This document shows, piece by piece, positions 5,580 through 5,708 of a stretch of DNA of 5,708 nucleotides; position 1 is the stretch's first letter; every line of letters begins with the position of its first letter. The stretch is taken from the NCBI GenBank assembly GCA_020027655.1, contig JAHKKJ010000275.1:1-5708 (forward strand), in the 5' to 3' direction. Made by a program: the position numbers and the translations under genes. Under the pieces are notes generated by a model that was not told where the DNA came from, did not search any database, and saw only the letters and a program-made list of their open reading frames with translations. Origin of the DNA: Deltaproteobacteria bacterium (lineage in GTDB: Bacteria; Desulfobacterota; Binatia; UBA9968).

Positions 5580-5708
5580 ATGGTTTTCGCAAGTTGGCGC
5601 GGCGTGGTCGGGGTCGTAAAGCCTACCCATCGGCCGGGCTCCCTCGAAGAGTTCATTCGCTTGCTGCCCGAAGGGATCGGGGTTGTTCCTGTCTACTTGA
5701 ATTTCAAG
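5580..5708 (+). CDS. 3'-partial gene, possibly Asp/Glu racemase / maleate isomerase / arylmalonate decarboxylase superfamily
   Basis: Only the first 43 residues are present; the window ends inside the gene. The ATG follows a strong Shine-Dalgarno and lies 16 nt after the ubiD stop, so it is very likely in the ubiD operon. The fragment has a short strand RGVVGVVKPT (7-16), then a helix SLEEFIRLLPEGIGVVPVYL split over 21-40. An opening of the kind 'G.i.Pt...e.e..rllPeGv.v....' is typical of maleate cis-trans isomerases and arylmalonate decarboxylases, where the first strand lines the active site and the second follows a 'PEG' turn. The catalytic cysteines of that superfamily lie further on and cannot be checked here. 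The gene being real is near certain; the family is a resemblance judged by eye. Confidence 0.6.
   Translation, partial: MVFASWRGVVGVVKPTHRPGSLEEFIRLLPEGIGVVPVYLNFK

Overview
The window looks like chromosomal DNA of a moderately GC-rich Gram-negative bacterium. MlaC (a periplasmic lipid carrier that needs an outer membrane) and a proteobacterial-type DgkA point that way, as does a dispersed repeat of the 'GTCATxCCCGCGAAAGCGGGxATCCAG' kind. The mix of a molybdenum hydroxylase, a UbiD decarboxylase and an Asp/Glu-racemase-like gene recalls uncultivated Deltaproteobacteria, Binatota or Tectomicrobia-like lineages. That placement is an impression from protein style and was not tested.

Layout: (i) 2-2206 (+), the catalytic large subunit of a xanthine-dehydrogenase-family molybdenum hydroxylase, with its 5' end outside the window. 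(ii) 2279-3262 (+), a lipid pair: dgkA (diacylglycerol kinase), then 24 bp later an mlaC-type phospholipid carrier with a signal peptide. (iii) 3263-3408, a gene-free stretch holding a roughly 90-bp palindromic dispersed repeat with a perfect GAAA-loop hairpin. (iv) 3409-3894 (-), a lower-GC orphan of unknown function, flanked by an imperfect 16-bp direct repeat. (v) 3895-4084, a divergent intergenic region with a good sigma70-type promoter (TTGACA-17-TATGGT), a perfect 9-7-9 inverted repeat at the predicted transcription start, and a strong Shine-Dalgarno that sets the ubiD start. (vi) 4085-5563 (+), a complete UbiD-family (prenylated-FMN) decarboxylase with its catalytic Arg and Glu residues and likely metal ligands in place. 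(vii) 5580 to the window end (+), the first 43 codons of a gene closely coupled to ubiD, tentatively of the Asp/Glu racemase / maleate isomerase / arylmalonate decarboxylase superfamily.

How they may work together: the molybdenum hydroxylase probably closes an upstream operon with FeS and FAD subunits. dgkA-mlaC forms an envelope-lipid housekeeping unit. ubiD and the downstream gene form a new transcription unit with its own promoter and a candidate operator, probably for catabolism of an (aromatic) carboxylic acid; the substrate cannot be read from sequence. I do not see clear evidence of a wholly new system. The best leads are the palindrome at the ubiD promoter, the ubiD-racemase-like pairing, and the low-GC orphan with its flanking repeats.
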